Source: Proteobacteria bacterium ST_bin12
GTDB lineage: Bacteria; Pseudomonadota; Gammaproteobacteria; Burkholderiales; Methylophilaceae
Length of the DNA stretch: 64,000 nt
Assembly: GCA_002083635.1 (NCBI GenBank)
Contig: MSXP01000007.1
Span: 124,001-188,000 of the forward strand
Direction of reading: 5' to 3'
The position numbers and the translations under genes are program-made. The notes below the pieces were generated by a model. The model saw only the letters and a list, made by a program, of their open reading frames with translations. It did not search any database and was not told where the DNA came from. Shown here one piece after another: positions 1-8,786 of the stretch (its first letter is position 1; every line of letters starts with the position of its first letter).

Positions 1-388
1 AAAGTGCAATCCTGCATGGCGCAAACACCAAAAATTCAGGATGATCTAGCATAATGTCTGTGCCCAAGCTTAAGTTGCAAAAGCTATGCACTTCTTTAAT
101 ACCTTGTGGGTCAATATCGCGTTTTTTCATATTTTCCGCAATTGGAAAATTGGCGGGATTCACAAAATTCATCCCTTCAGAAATCGATTTCAAGCTATCA
201 ATCACATCTTGATAGCTAACACCCTCTTTCACAGGTAATTCATAGACGGCACTAGAAAGATCGATTGGTGGCAAGCCGTTTGGCATTGATTTAGTGGTAG
301 GAATTTGGCTTATGTTTGAAGCCTTGGGTGTAACACAGGCGCTTAATAGAACAAATGCAACAATGCAGAACAAATATTTAAGCCACAT
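1..388 (-). CDS. DUF302-family lipoprotein, 3' end outside window
   Basis: The reading frame opens at an ATG whose first base is 388, with a GGAG ribosome site about 7 bases upstream, and stays open to the window edge (about 129 codons). The N-terminus is a hydrophobic signal ending in a lipobox (LLSAC, Cys at residue 18), so the protein should be lipid-anchored in the envelope. The visible remainder (a Cys-Asn pair, then an APCRI segment) resembles the DUF302 domain, whose function is unknown. It lies downstream of the cysB-like gene on the same strand, 32 bases away. Family assignment is from pattern only and the C-terminus cannot be seen. Confidence 0.6.
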   Translation of the reverse strand, partial: MWLKYLFCIVAFVLLSACVTPKASNISQIPTTKSMPNGLPPIDLSSAVYELPVKEGVSYQDVIDSLKSISEGMNFVNPANFPIAENMKKRDIDPQGIKEVHSFCNLSLGTDIMLDHPEFLVFAPCRIAL

Positions 389-420
389 TTACTTACTCCA
401 AATTTAATGCGCACATCTTT

Positions 421-1353
421 TTAAGTCGCGCGAAAAGCTTTTAAAGCCTCATCTACCGATCTACGATCAAATCTTGGCGCTAATAATTCAATAAACCCAT
501 ATATATAGTTACGTAAAAACGCATCTTTTCTAACACCCAAATACGTGGTGCTGGACGGGAATAAGTGACTACAATCCAAACTCACCAAATCTTTGTCGCG
601 TTCTTCATCATACGCCATGTTTGCAATCAAACCAACGCCCAAACCCAAACCCACGTAGGTTTTAATGACGTCAGCATCAATTGCACTCAACACCACATTT
701 GGCATGACGCCGGCATCATGAAACACTTTTGAAACGGCAGTACTGCCTGTAAATGCAAAATCATAAGTAATAAGCGGAAAGCTAGCGATTTTAGATAAAG
801 TGAGTGGCATTGCGTCTATTAAGCGGTGACCTTTTGGCACTACTAAGCAACGATTCCATTCGTAGCAAGGCAGGCAAAGCAACCTGTCATCTAAACTGAT
901 TTTCTCAGTTGCCACCCCAATATCCGCCTCGCCACTTGCCACTTGCGCGGTCACTTGCGCAGGGTCGCCCTGATGAATATTTAACTTAACGTGTGGATAA
1001 GCGCTAATAAATTGCTTAACCGCGGCAGGCAGTTTGTAGCGCGCTTGCGTATGCGTGGTGGCAATGGTCAGCGTGCCAGTTTCTACTTTACTAAACTCAT
1101 CGCCCACGCGCTTAATATTTTGCATTTCAAGCATCACCGTTGCGGCTAGCTTAACAATGTGTCGACCTGGCTCTGTAATTCCTGTTAATCGTTTACCATT
1201 GCGCTGAAAAATCTGTAAATTTAACTCATCTTCAAGCATTTGAATTTGCTTGCTCACACCCGGTTGCGATGTATGTAACGCCTCAGCTGCAGCTGAGATA
1301 TTTAACCCCTGTCGGGCCACTTCATGGATGTATTTCAATTGGTGAAGCTTCAT
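421..1353 (-). CDS. cysB: LysR-family regulator, CysB/Cbl type
   Basis: A 310-residue LysR-type activator. The N-terminal winged helix-turn-helix (about residues 1-60, with SAAAEALHTSQPGVSKQI) is followed by a substrate-binding-like effector domain. CysB-specific features are the THTQARY and LNIHQGDP segments, where CysB binds its inducer N-acetylserine or sulfate-related ligands. The start ATG has an AGAGGTG ribosome site. The gene is divergent from the sulfate-assimilation genes, so it most likely activates them from the shared 130-base intergenic region and represses itself. It is slightly shorter than enterobacterial CysB (324). Cbl-type is the alternative name; the function would be similar. 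Confidence 0.88.
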   Translation of the reverse strand: MKLHQLKYIHEVARQGLNISAAAEALHTSQPGVSKQIQMLEDELNLQIFQRNGKRLTGITEPGRHIVKLAATVMLEMQNIKRVGDEFSKVETGTLTIATTHTQARYKLPAAVKQFISAYPHVKLNIHQGDPAQVTAQVASGEADIGVATEKISLDDRLLCLPCYEWNRCLVVPKGHRLIDAMPLTLSKIASFPLITYDFAFTGSTAVSKVFHDAGVMPNVVLSAIDADVIKTYVGLGLGVGLIANMAYDEERDKDLVSLDCSHLFPSSTTYLGVRKDAFLRNYIYGFIELLAPRFDRRSVDEALKAFRAT

Positions 1354-1369
1354 TCATGCACCTCTTTAA

Positions 1370-1423
1370 TCAATAACAATCTTTATAATTAAATCATATA
1401 CTAAAATAATGAATTGTTATTGA
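1370..1423. promoter_or_regulatory. Inverted repeat, candidate CysB operator
   Basis: Perfect 11-base inverted arms, TCAATAACAAT at 1370-1380 and ATTGTTATTGA at 1413-1423, are separated by 32 bases between divergent cysB and the tauE/cys operon. The right arm reaches the predicted -35 of the operon promoter, which suits a LysR-type activator. The arms are seen directly; binding by CysB is inference. Confidence 0.5.
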
Positions 1424-1448
1424 GCGATTATATCAATTACTGTTATAT
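1420..1448 (+). promoter_or_regulatory. Candidate sigma-70 promoter of the cys operon
   Basis: TTGAGC at 1420-1425 and TTATAT at 1443-1448 are separated by 17 bases, 35 bases before the GTG start of the tauE-like gene. The -35 is imperfect, as expected for an activator-dependent promoter. Confidence 0.45.
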
Positions 1449-1483
1449 TACGCGCCTTTACTACCATTTGGGTATGCAAGCAC

Positions 1484-2335
1484 GTGGATTTAATTTTTTA
1501 CATTTTTGCTGGATTTGTCGTTGGCTTGTTGGTCGGACTAACAGGTGTGGGCGGCGGTTCGCTCATGACGCCAATCTTGTTGATATTTTTTAACGTAAAA
1601 GCAGCCGTCGCCGTTGGTACAGATTTACTCTATGCATCAATTACTAAAAGTGTTGGTATTTTTGCGCACGGAAAACTCGGTAATATTGATTGGAAAATCG
1701 TCCAATTATTAGCTTACGGCAGCATTCCAGCCTCTATTATTACCGTACTTTATTTAAGAGAATTAGATATCGCCTCAGACGTTGCGATAAGCAGCATTAA
1801 GTTTTGGCTAGGCATTGCCTTACTGCTTACATCCATCTCCGTTCTATTTCGCAATCAATTAGCCAAGTTATCTAAAACTGGACATTGGATTAACCCACAA
1901 TACACGCCATACTTAACCATTATTTTGGGCTTAATTTTAGGCTTTTTAGTCACGTTAACTTCGGTTGGCGCGGGCGCTTTGGGCGTAACTGCTTTACTGA
2001 TTTTGTATCCTAAAATCCCTATCACCAGAATTGTTGGTACAGATGTTGCGCATGCGGTACCGCTTACACTTGTCGCTGGATTAGGCCACGCAAGCTTAGG
2101 CACGGTCGATTACAGTTTGCTCGGTACTTTATTAATAGGTTCAATTCCTGGGATTTGGATTGGCAGCCACCTCAGTGCAAAAGTAGCAGAGCACTGGGTA
2201 CGCACATTGCTTGCGTTAATTTTGGTGTATGTAGGCCAAAAACTGGCTTTCCCAGAAATTAATCAACTGATTGGTATTTCGGTTTTGTTATTGATAGTCG
2301 CCTTAAAGCAATTTGGCTTAAAACACAGTAAATGA
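1484..2335 (+). CDS. TauE/SafE-family membrane transporter (sulfite/sulfate-related)
   Basis: A 283-residue polytopic inner-membrane protein with the two-fold TauE/SafE layout: a glycine-rich first helix (GLLVGLTGVGGGSLMTPIL) and a related second-half motif (LVTLTSVGAGALGVTALLIL). Family members export sulfite, sulfoacetate or other anions. As first gene of the sulfur-assimilation operon it probably moves a sulfur anion, either as a safety valve for toxic sulfite or as a sulfate carrier. It starts at GTG with no clear ribosome site; the nearby ATG at 1474 is out of frame. Substrate and direction cannot be read from the sequence. Confidence 0.82.
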   Translation: MDLIFYIFAGFVVGLLVGLTGVGGGSLMTPILLIFFNVKAAVAVGTDLLYASITKSVGIFAHGKLGNIDWKIVQLLAYGSIPASIITVLYLRELDIASDVAISSIKFWLGIALLLTSISVLFRNQLAKLSKTGHWINPQYTPYLTIILGLILGFLVTLTSVGAGALGVTALLILYPKIPITRIVGTDVAHAVPLTLVAGLGHASLGTVDYSLLGTLLIGSIPGIWIGSHLSAKVAEHWVRTLLALILVYVGQKLAFPEINQLIGISVLLLIVALKQFGLKHSK

Positions 2336-2416
2336 GAATGACTTTTTGAATTAACCCACCTTTTAGATTAAAATAATGGGTTAAGTTTTTGGTAAGCAAT
2401 CAACTCAAGCAGACAT

Positions 2417-4102
2417 ATGTATAAATACGACGAAATAGACCAACAAATTGTAGACGAACGCGTTAAGCAGTATCGCGACCAAACGCGCCGTTATTTGGCA
2501 GGCGAATTAAGTGAAGAGGAATTTCGTCCGCTACGCTTACAGAACGGCCTGTATATTCAACGCCATGCGCCGATGTTGCGTATTGCTGTGCCTTACGGCA
2601 TGTTATCTAGCAAGCAATTGCACAAATTAGCTGACTTATCAAAGAAATACGATAAAGACTACGGCCATTTCTCAACACGTCAAAATCTGCAATTAAACTG
2701 GCCAAAATTAGAAGATGTACCCGATATTTTGGCTGAATTGGCAACAGTTGAAATGCATGCCATTCAAACTTCCGGTAATTGTATTCGCAACATCACTACC
2801 GATCAATTTGCAGGCATCGCGCCCGATGAAGTGATTGACCCACGCGCGATGGCGGAAATTATGCGCCAGTGGAGTACATTCCATCCAGAATTCGCATTGT
2901 TGCCACGCAAGTTTAAAATCGCCGTGTCTGGCACCAAACAAGACCGCGCGATTGTGCAAGCGCATGATATTGGCATGGAGTTTTATACCGATACTGCCGG
3001 CAAATTAGCCATTAAGGTATGGGTGGGTGGCGGTTTAGGTCGCACGCCAATTTTAGGCTGTGTGATTCGCGAACATTTAGAGTGGCAGCATGCCCTCACC
3101 TATTGTGAAGCCATTATTCGCGTATATAACCTGCATGGTCGTCGCGATAACGCCTACAAAGCGCGTATCAAAATCTTGGTTAAAGCGCTGGGCATTGAAG
3201 AATTTAAAAACCAAGTTGAAGCCGAATGGGCACATTTAAAAGATGCGCCAAACACGATTACAGAAGGTGAATTGGAACGCGTTGGCAAGCATTTTGAAGC
3301 CATGCCTTATGAAACTCTAGCCGCAAACGATGCAGGTTTTGATGCGGCAGTTGCTAGCAACCCTGCTTTTGCGGCTTGGGTAAAACGCTGCGTACATGCG
3401 CATAAACAAGCTGGCTATCGCGCAGTGACGTTATCATTAAAACCGCATGGCAAAGCGCCAGGCGATGCAACATCTGCACAAATGCATACCGTTGCTGACT
3501 TGGCAATGCAATATAGCTTTGGCGAGCTGCGTGTTTCGCATGAGCAAAACTTGATTTTAGCCGACGTTAAACTCAGCGACTTATTTGCGGTTTGGGAAAA
3601 AGCGCGTGCTGCAGGCTTAGCAACCCCAAATATTGGCCTGCTAACCGACATTATTTGCTGCCCAGGTGGCGACTTTTGCTCATTGGCTAATGCTAAGAGC
3701 ATTCCAATTGCAGAAGCGATTCAAATGCAATTTGATAACTTAGACTATCTGCATGACATTGGTGATATTGAGCTGAATATCTCTGGCTGTATGAACGCCT
3801 GCGGACATCACCATGTCGGTCATATCGGCATTTTAGGTGTGGATAAAGACGGCTCAGAATGGTATCAAGTCACCATTGGTGGCAAACAAGGTAATGACGC
3901 TAGCATTGGTACAGTGATTGGCCCTTCTTTCTCAGCCGAAGAAATGCCGGGTGTGGTGCAAAAATTGATTGATGTGTACGTGAAAGAACGCACCATTGAA
4001 GAACGTTTTATTGATACGGTGCGCCGCTTAGGAGTAGTGCCATTCAAAGCGCACGTCTACAACAAAGACTTAACACCAAAAACAGATGAGATTTTGGCAT
4101 GA
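2417..4102 (+). CDS. cysI: Sulfite reductase hemoprotein (CysI, nitrite/sulfite reductase family)
   Basis: A 561-residue siroheme/[4Fe-4S] reductase that converts sulfite to sulfide with six electrons. The cluster ligands are visible as C415-x5-C421 and C458-x3-C462 (CPGGDFC and CMNAC), the family signature. Two ferredoxin-like half-domains precede each catalytic half. It heads the cys genes and overlaps the next gene by ATGA. No cysJ flavoprotein is nearby; a DUF934 protein follows, and a ferredoxin ends the operon, so electrons may come from ferredoxin or an unassigned reductase. An assimilatory nitrite reductase is unlikely given the neighbours. Confidence 0.92.
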   Translation: MYKYDEIDQQIVDERVKQYRDQTRRYLAGELSEEEFRPLRLQNGLYIQRHAPMLRIAVPYGMLSSKQLHKLADLSKKYDKDYGHFSTRQNLQLNWPKLEDVPDILAELATVEMHAIQTSGNCIRNITTDQFAGIAPDEVIDPRAMAEIMRQWSTFHPEFALLPRKFKIAVSGTKQDRAIVQAHDIGMEFYTDTAGKLAIKVWVGGGLGRTPILGCVIREHLEWQHALTYCEAIIRVYNLHGRRDNAYKARIKILVKALGIEEFKNQVEAEWAHLKDAPNTITEGELERVGKHFEAMPYETLAANDAGFDAAVASNPAFAAWVKRCVHAHKQAGYRAVTLSLKPHGKAPGDATSAQMHTVADLAMQYSFGELRVSHEQNLILADVKLSDLFAVWEKARAAGLATPNIGLLTDIICCPGGDFCSLANAKSIPIAEAIQMQFDNLDYLHDIGDIELNISGCMNACGHHHVGHIGILGVDKDGSEWYQVTIGGKQGNDASIGTVIGPSFSAEEMPGVVQKLIDVYVKERTIEERFIDTVRRLGVVPFKAHVYNKDLTPKTDEILA

Positions 4103-4728
4103 GTAATCTAATTCAATTAAATACAGACAACATCAAGCAAGGTGCAAAAATTGCCGAAAATAATTGGTTAACTATTGAGTTACCAGCCAGCAACATTGAG
4201 GCGCGCAAACAAGCAGGCAAAGTCGTGCTGTTTAAATTAACAGGTGAGCAAACAGTAACGGATGAACAAATCGCAGAAACAGTGATTCCTGCAACTGGTA
4301 AAGTGATTGTGCCATTAAGCGTATTTATTGCGCGCAAAGAAACGCTATCTGCACGTATTACCAATGGTGAAATTGGCGTTTGGCTAGACACGCATGAGTT
4401 ACTGGCTGATTTAGTCAGTCATCAGCCAGATTTAAACGCCCTACCGATTATTGCTGTGCATGTTGAGCGTTTTGCCGATGGCCGCATTTTTTCATTAGGT
4501 ACTTTGCTGCGCACCCGTTACGGCTTTAAAAATGAATTACGCGCTTTTGGCGATGTGTTGCGTGATCAGCTATTTTTCTTAAAACGCAGCGGCTTTAGCA
4601 GCTTTTTGTTGCGTGCAGATCGCTCAGCCATTGAAGCGTTGGCAAGTTTAAATGACTTTACGGCCCCGTATCAAGGTGCAGTAGATGAGCCGCGACCAGT
4701 CTTTACGCGCTATAACAGGGCCAGCTAA
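4099..4728 (+). CDS. DUF934 protein associated with sulfite reduction
   Basis: A 209-residue soluble protein of the DUF934 family, which is typically encoded next to cysI in proteobacteria lacking cysJ and is annotated as a possible sulfite-reduction oxidoreductase. Visible conserved stretches are ERFADGRIFSLGTLLRTRYGF and an FLLRADRS segment near the C-terminus. No Cys cluster or nucleotide-binding motif is evident, so a direct redox role is not shown. The start overlaps the cysI stop by four bases (ATGA), which indicates translational coupling, and cysH starts directly after its stop codon. Confidence 0.82.
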   Translation: MSNLIQLNTDNIKQGAKIAENNWLTIELPASNIEARKQAGKVVLFKLTGEQTVTDEQIAETVIPATGKVIVPLSVFIARKETLSARITNGEIGVWLDTHELLADLVSHQPDLNALPIIAVHVERFADGRIFSLGTLLRTRYGFKNELRAFGDVLRDQLFFLKRSGFSSFLLRADRSAIEALASLNDFTAPYQGAVDEPRPVFTRYNRAS

Positions 4729-5484
4729 ATGTCAGGTGAAGTTTCCTTTTTAAAACCTGCGGCAGTTAATCCTGCCACATCGCCTGTATTAACAGATTTA
4801 CTGAAAGCAAGCGTAGAAGCTAAAACCGCGCAAGTTTTAGCTTTGTTAAAAGCTGCCAGTGCCGAGTTAAATAGTATTACTTTTGCCAATAGTTTTGGTG
4901 CAGAAGATATGGTGCTGACGGATATCATTTTAAAAAATCAATTGCCTATTGAGATTTTTTCACTGGACACAGGCCGCTTACCTGTTGAAACTTATGATCT
5001 AATTGCAGAAACTGAACAGCATTACAGTACTAAATTAAACGTGTATTTTCCGAAAGCGCAAGCCGTTGAATTTTATGTAAAAAATCATGGCATCAATGCG
5101 TTTTACGAATCAATTGATTTACGTAAGAGCTGCTGCCATATGCGTAAAGTAGAACCCTTACAACGCGCATTAAGCGGCAAAAAAGCATGGGTTACTGGCA
5201 TGCGTGCTGCGCAAGCGACCACGCGTACCAGCCTACCTGTGCGTGAATATGATGCAGGCAATAAGTTAGAAAAATTTAATCCTTTAAGCGATTGGTCAGA
5301 ATCAGAAGTATGGGCCTATATTCGCTTGAATAATGTGCCATACAACGCATTACATGACCAGTTCTACCCTAGCATTGGTTGTGGGCCCTGTACGCGCGCT
5401 ATTGCCATGGGTGAAGATGTACGCGCCGGACGCTGGTGGTGGGAAGACCCAACCAGCAAAGAGTGCGGATTGCACGTCAAATAG
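4729..5484 (+). CDS. cysH: APS reductase (CysH, Fe-S type)
   Basis: A 251-residue reductase of the PAPS/APS reductase family, releasing sulfite from adenylyl sulfate. It carries the four [4Fe-4S] ligands that mark the APS-using class, C135-C136 (KSCCHMRK) and C218-x2-C221 (GCGPCTR), and the catalytic C-terminal Cys246 (ECGLH). The pyrophosphatase-like loop near SFGAEDM binds the nucleotide. The gene abuts the DUF934 gene with no spacer. Absence of a cysC kinase domain in the operon supports the direct APS route. Confidence 0.92.
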   Translation: MSGEVSFLKPAAVNPATSPVLTDLLKASVEAKTAQVLALLKAASAELNSITFANSFGAEDMVLTDIILKNQLPIEIFSLDTGRLPVETYDLIAETEQHYSTKLNVYFPKAQAVEFYVKNHGINAFYESIDLRKSCCHMRKVEPLQRALSGKKAWVTGMRAAQATTRTSLPVREYDAGNKLEKFNPLSDWSESEVWAYIRLNNVPYNALHDQFYPSIGCGPCTRAIAMGEDVRAGRWWWEDPTSKECGLHVK

Positions 5485-5533
5485 AAACCGTATTAAAACT
5501 AAATAAATTACTTTAAATATAAACTGTAACCAA

Positions 5534-6475
5534 TTGAATATGTTAACTAATAAACATCAGTCATTATCACATTTAGACTGGCTAGAAGCAGAAGCGATTC
5601 ACATTTTGCGTGAAGTTGCGGGGCAATGCAGCAACCCTGTTTTGCTGTTTTCAGGCGGCAAAGATTCACTGTGCATTTTACGCTTGGCTGAAAAAGCCTT
5701 TCGCCCAGGCCGCTTTCCGTTTCCTTTGATGCATATAGATACTGGTCACAATTATCAAGAAGTGATTGATTTTAGAGATCAACGCGCCGCTGAATTGGGT
5801 GAGCGGTTAATTGTGCGTTCAGTTGAAGATTCGATGAAACGCGGTACTGTGGTGCTAAAAACGCCTGATGAGCCACGCAATAAACATCAATCAGTCACTT
5901 TATTAGAAGCCATTGAAGAGTTTGGATTTGACTGTTGTATCGGCGGTGCACGCCGTGATGAAGAAAAAGCCCGCGCAAAAGAACGTATCATGAGTTTTCG
6001 CGATGAATTTGGTCAATGGGATCCAAAAAATCAGCGCCCAGAGCTATGGAATTTGTATAACGCACGTTCGCACAAAGGTGAAAATATTCGAGCCTTCCCT
6101 ATTTCTAATTGGACAGAAATGGACGTTTGGCAATATATTGAGCGCGAAAATCTAGGTTTGCCGAGTATCTATTTTGCACACAACCGCGACATTATTATGC
6201 GCGGCGGCGCGATGATGCCAGCCAATATTAAACTGGCTGATGGCGAAGTGATTAACGTGCCTAAAGCAGGTGAAGAAGTCGTTAACATGCAAGTACGCTT
6301 TAGAACCGTGGGTGACATCACCTGCACAGCGCCTGTGATTTCAGATGCAAATACCGTCAGCAAAATTGTGCTGGAAACAGCGACTACAACGATTACTGAA
6401 CGTGGCGCAACGCGCTTGGATGACCAAACAAGCGACGCCAGTATGGAACAAAGAAAAAAAGAAGGCTATTTTTAA
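5534..6475 (+). CDS. cysD: Sulfate adenylyltransferase subunit 2
   Basis: A 313-residue ATP-sulfurylase catalytic subunit that forms adenylyl sulfate with CysN. The PP-loop signature SGGKDS is near residues 40-45, and the GGARRDEEKARAKER segment is typical of CysD. Length matches the family (about 302). The frame opens with TTG at 5534; an in-frame ATG at 5540 is an equally good start, and neither has a strong ribosome site. The stop codon shares one base with the cysN start (TAATG). Confidence 0.95.
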   Translation: MNMLTNKHQSLSHLDWLEAEAIHILREVAGQCSNPVLLFSGGKDSLCILRLAEKAFRPGRFPFPLMHIDTGHNYQEVIDFRDQRAAELGERLIVRSVEDSMKRGTVVLKTPDEPRNKHQSVTLLEAIEEFGFDCCIGGARRDEEKARAKERIMSFRDEFGQWDPKNQRPELWNLYNARSHKGENIRAFPISNWTEMDVWQYIERENLGLPSIYFAHNRDIIMRGGAMMPANIKLADGEVINVPKAGEEVVNMQVRFRTVGDITCTAPVISDANTVSKIVLETATTTITERGATRLDDQTSDASMEQRKKEGYF

Positions 6476-7773
6476 TGAGCAATACAAATACACAACATAA
6501 CGATAGTAGCCATAACGACAGTCTGCTGCGCTTTATGACCTGCGGTTCTGTCGATGACGGAAAAAGTACGTTAATTGGTCGCTTGTTATTTGACACCAAA
6601 ACCATTTTGGCCGATACCTTAACGCAAATTTCCAACACGTCTAAAAAGCGTGGCATGCAAGCTGTCGATTTGTCTTTGCTGACTGATGGCTTACAAGCTG
6701 AACGAGAGCAAGGCATTACCATTGACGTGGCTTATCGCTATTTCAGTACAGGCACTCGCAAATATATCATTGCCGATGCGCCAGGCCATGAGCAATACAC
6801 GCGCAACATGGTGACTGCAGCATCCACTGCCAACTTGGCGATTATTTTGATTGATGCCCGTCGTGGCGTGCTGACGCAAACGCGCCGCCATAGTTATTTG
6901 GCGCACTTGGTGGGTATTCAACATATTGTAGTGGCTGTAAACAAAATGGACTTGGTTAGCTATGACAAAGCGGTTTACGACAAGATTTGTGCCGATTATC
7001 ATGACTTTGCTAAAGAAATTGGATTAGCAGGTAATCGTGATATTCGCTATATCCCAATGTCTGCCTTAAATGGCGATATGTTGGTGGATCGTTTGGATAA
7101 TATGCCTTGGTATTCTGGCGAAACATTGCTTGAAATGCTAGAAGCAGCACCCGCGGCAGATGAAGAACAAAACGCGGAATTCCGTTTCCCTGTGCAATTT
7201 GTATGTAGACCGCATGCCAGCGCAGATGCTGACTTGCACGACTTCAGAGGCTTTATGGGCCGCATTGAAAGTGGCGATATTGCAGTGGGCGATGCTGTAA
7301 CAGTATTACCAAACGGCTATCAATCTAAAGTAAAAGCAATTCAAATTGGCGACTTGCAGTTACAAAGTGCGCAAACTGAGCAAAGCGTAGCCATATTACT
7401 GGAAGACGAAATTGATACATCGCGCGGCGACATGATTGTTAAAACAGGTAGCGCTATTCAGCCTGTAAAGCAGATTGAAGCGTTTGTATGCTGGTTATCA
7501 GAAACGCCAATGTCTACGGCCAGAACCTATGTGATACGCCATACGACGCGCGAATCAAAAGCTAAAGTGGCTGCTATTTCGTACAAAGTAGATGTTAATA
7601 CGATGGAGCACCTTGCCACGACTGAACTCAAAATGAATGATATTGCACGCATCAGCTTTAAACTGGCACAGCCTTTAATGGTGGATAGCTATACGCAAAA
7701 TCGTGCGATTGGTGCGTTTATTGTGATTGATGAAAGCACGAACAACACAGTAGGCGCAGGCATGATTGTATAA
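6475..7773 (+). CDS. cysN: Sulfate adenylyltransferase subunit 1 (GTPase)
   Basis: A 432-residue EF-Tu-like GTPase whose hydrolysis drives APS formation by CysD. G1 is at residues 24-32 (GSVDDGKST), with DAPGHEQY (G3) and NKMDLV (G4) downstream, then two beta-barrel domains. There is no fused APS kinase (CysC) domain, consistent with the APS-type CysH. The start overlaps the cysD stop by one base. The 65 bases to the ferredoxin gene are AT-rich with no terminator, so that gene may be co-transcribed. Confidence 0.95.
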   Translation: MSNTNTQHNDSSHNDSLLRFMTCGSVDDGKSTLIGRLLFDTKTILADTLTQISNTSKKRGMQAVDLSLLTDGLQAEREQGITIDVAYRYFSTGTRKYIIADAPGHEQYTRNMVTAASTANLAIILIDARRGVLTQTRRHSYLAHLVGIQHIVVAVNKMDLVSYDKAVYDKICADYHDFAKEIGLAGNRDIRYIPMSALNGDMLVDRLDNMPWYSGETLLEMLEAAPAADEEQNAEFRFPVQFVCRPHASADADLHDFRGFMGRIESGDIAVGDAVTVLPNGYQSKVKAIQIGDLQLQSAQTEQSVAILLEDEIDTSRGDMIVKTGSAIQPVKQIEAFVCWLSETPMSTARTYVIRHTTRESKAKVAAISYKVDVNTMEHLATTELKMNDIARISFKLAQPLMVDSYTQNRAIGAFIVIDESTNNTVGAGMIV

Positions 7774-7838
7774 ATTTAAAAAACGATTAAAATTAAACAA
7801 AATTAAATTATAAATAGAAGTAACCCCAAGGAGTAAAT

Positions 7839-8162
7839 ATGACCTATGTAGTCACCGAAAACTGTATTCAATGCAAATTTACTGATTGCGTCGATGTTTG
7901 CCCTGTAGATTGCTTTGTTGAAGGTCCAAACTTTTTAGCCATTAACCCAGATGAGTGTATTGATTGCACGCTATGTGTTGCGGAATGCCCTGCCGAAGCA
8001 ATTTTTGCGGAAGATGATGTGCCAGCTGACCAGCAAGAATATATCGCCTTGAACGCACGCCTTGCGCAGTTGTGGCCAGTCATTACCAGCCGCAAAGAAG
8101 CATTAGAAGATGCGGAAGCCATGAATGGTGTGCCTGGAAAGCGTGAGCTTTTAATTGAATAA
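7839..8162 (+). CDS. fdxA: Seven-iron ferredoxin (FdxA type)
   Basis: A 107-residue ferredoxin with the 3Fe-4S/4Fe-4S pattern: C9, C17 and C50 for one cluster and C21, C40, C43 and C46 for the other, plus C12 and C25 as extra cysteines. The C-terminal helical extension is usual in proteobacterial FdxA. A strong AAGGAG ribosome site precedes the ATG. Its position at the end of the cys operon, in an organism with no visible cysJ, makes it a candidate electron donor to sulfite reductase, but this is inference; FdxA is also found elsewhere as a general ferredoxin. Confidence 0.9.
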   Translation: MTYVVTENCIQCKFTDCVDVCPVDCFVEGPNFLAINPDECIDCTLCVAECPAEAIFAEDDVPADQQEYIALNARLAQLWPVITSRKEALEDAEAMNGVPGKRELLIE

Positions 8163-8177
8163 TCTCAATTAACATTT

Positions 8178-8205
8178 AAAAGGGATGCGCAAGCATCCCT
8201 TTTTT
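8178..8205 (+). terminator. Rho-independent terminator after the cys operon
   Basis: Perfect 11-base arms AAAAGGGATGC (8178-8188) and GCATCCCTTTT (8193-8203), loop GCAA, run on into a T tract. It lies 16 bases after the ferredoxin stop. Confidence 0.9.
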
Positions 8206-8236
8206 GTTTAAGTACACTGAATTAAAATTAAATCTT

Positions 8237-8770
8237 ATGTCAACGCCACTGCTATTTTTGCAACATTACTCGACCGCCTTGCAAGATCAAGTGCGGCAAT
8301 TGCAAACGCAAGGCAAGCTGGGCGAATATATTGCTGAGCGTTACAGTCAGCAACATCTTATACAAACCGATAAAGCCTTGTATGCGTATTGCAATGAAAT
8401 TAAACAAGCATTTTTGCGCAATGCACCCATGCTAGATAAAGCCCATTATGATAATCGCTTGAGTATTGAGCACCATGCATTGGGGCTCAATACCGCCATA
8501 TCGCGCGTGCAAGGCGGCAAATTAAAAGCAAAAAAAGAAATCAAAATATCGTCTTTTTTTAAAGCGGCTCCAGCAGATTTTTTACGCATGATTGTGGTGC
8601 ACGAATTGGCGCATTTAAAAGAACGCAATCATGACAAAGCCTTTTACCAGCTATGCCAGCATATGGAGCCTGATTATCACCAGCTAGAATTTGATTGCCG
8701 TGTTTATCTGCTGTGGAAAAGCGAGGCAATGGCAAGAACGGTGGCGCCTAAATTACTGGCGCCACAATAG
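8237..8770 (+). CDS. YgjP-like zinc metallopeptidase domain protein
   Basis: A 177-residue soluble protein with a gluzincin motif HELAH at residues 122-126 and a third ligand candidate H132 (KERNHDKAF), the arrangement of the YgjP/WSS1-like M48-related family. Cellular role and substrates of these small proteins are not established. The open frame extends upstream to a TTG at 8204, but that codon lies in the preceding terminator; ATG 8237 is the sensible start. No signal peptide, so cytoplasmic. Convergent with the doxX-like gene 16 bases away. Confidence 0.78.
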   Translation: MSTPLLFLQHYSTALQDQVRQLQTQGKLGEYIAERYSQQHLIQTDKALYAYCNEIKQAFLRNAPMLDKAHYDNRLSIEHHALGLNTAISRVQGGKLKAKKEIKISSFFKAAPADFLRMIVVHELAHLKERNHDKAFYQLCQHMEPDYHQLEFDCRVYLLWKSEAMARTVAPKLLAPQ

Positions 8771-8786
8771 AATCATTTAAAACAAA

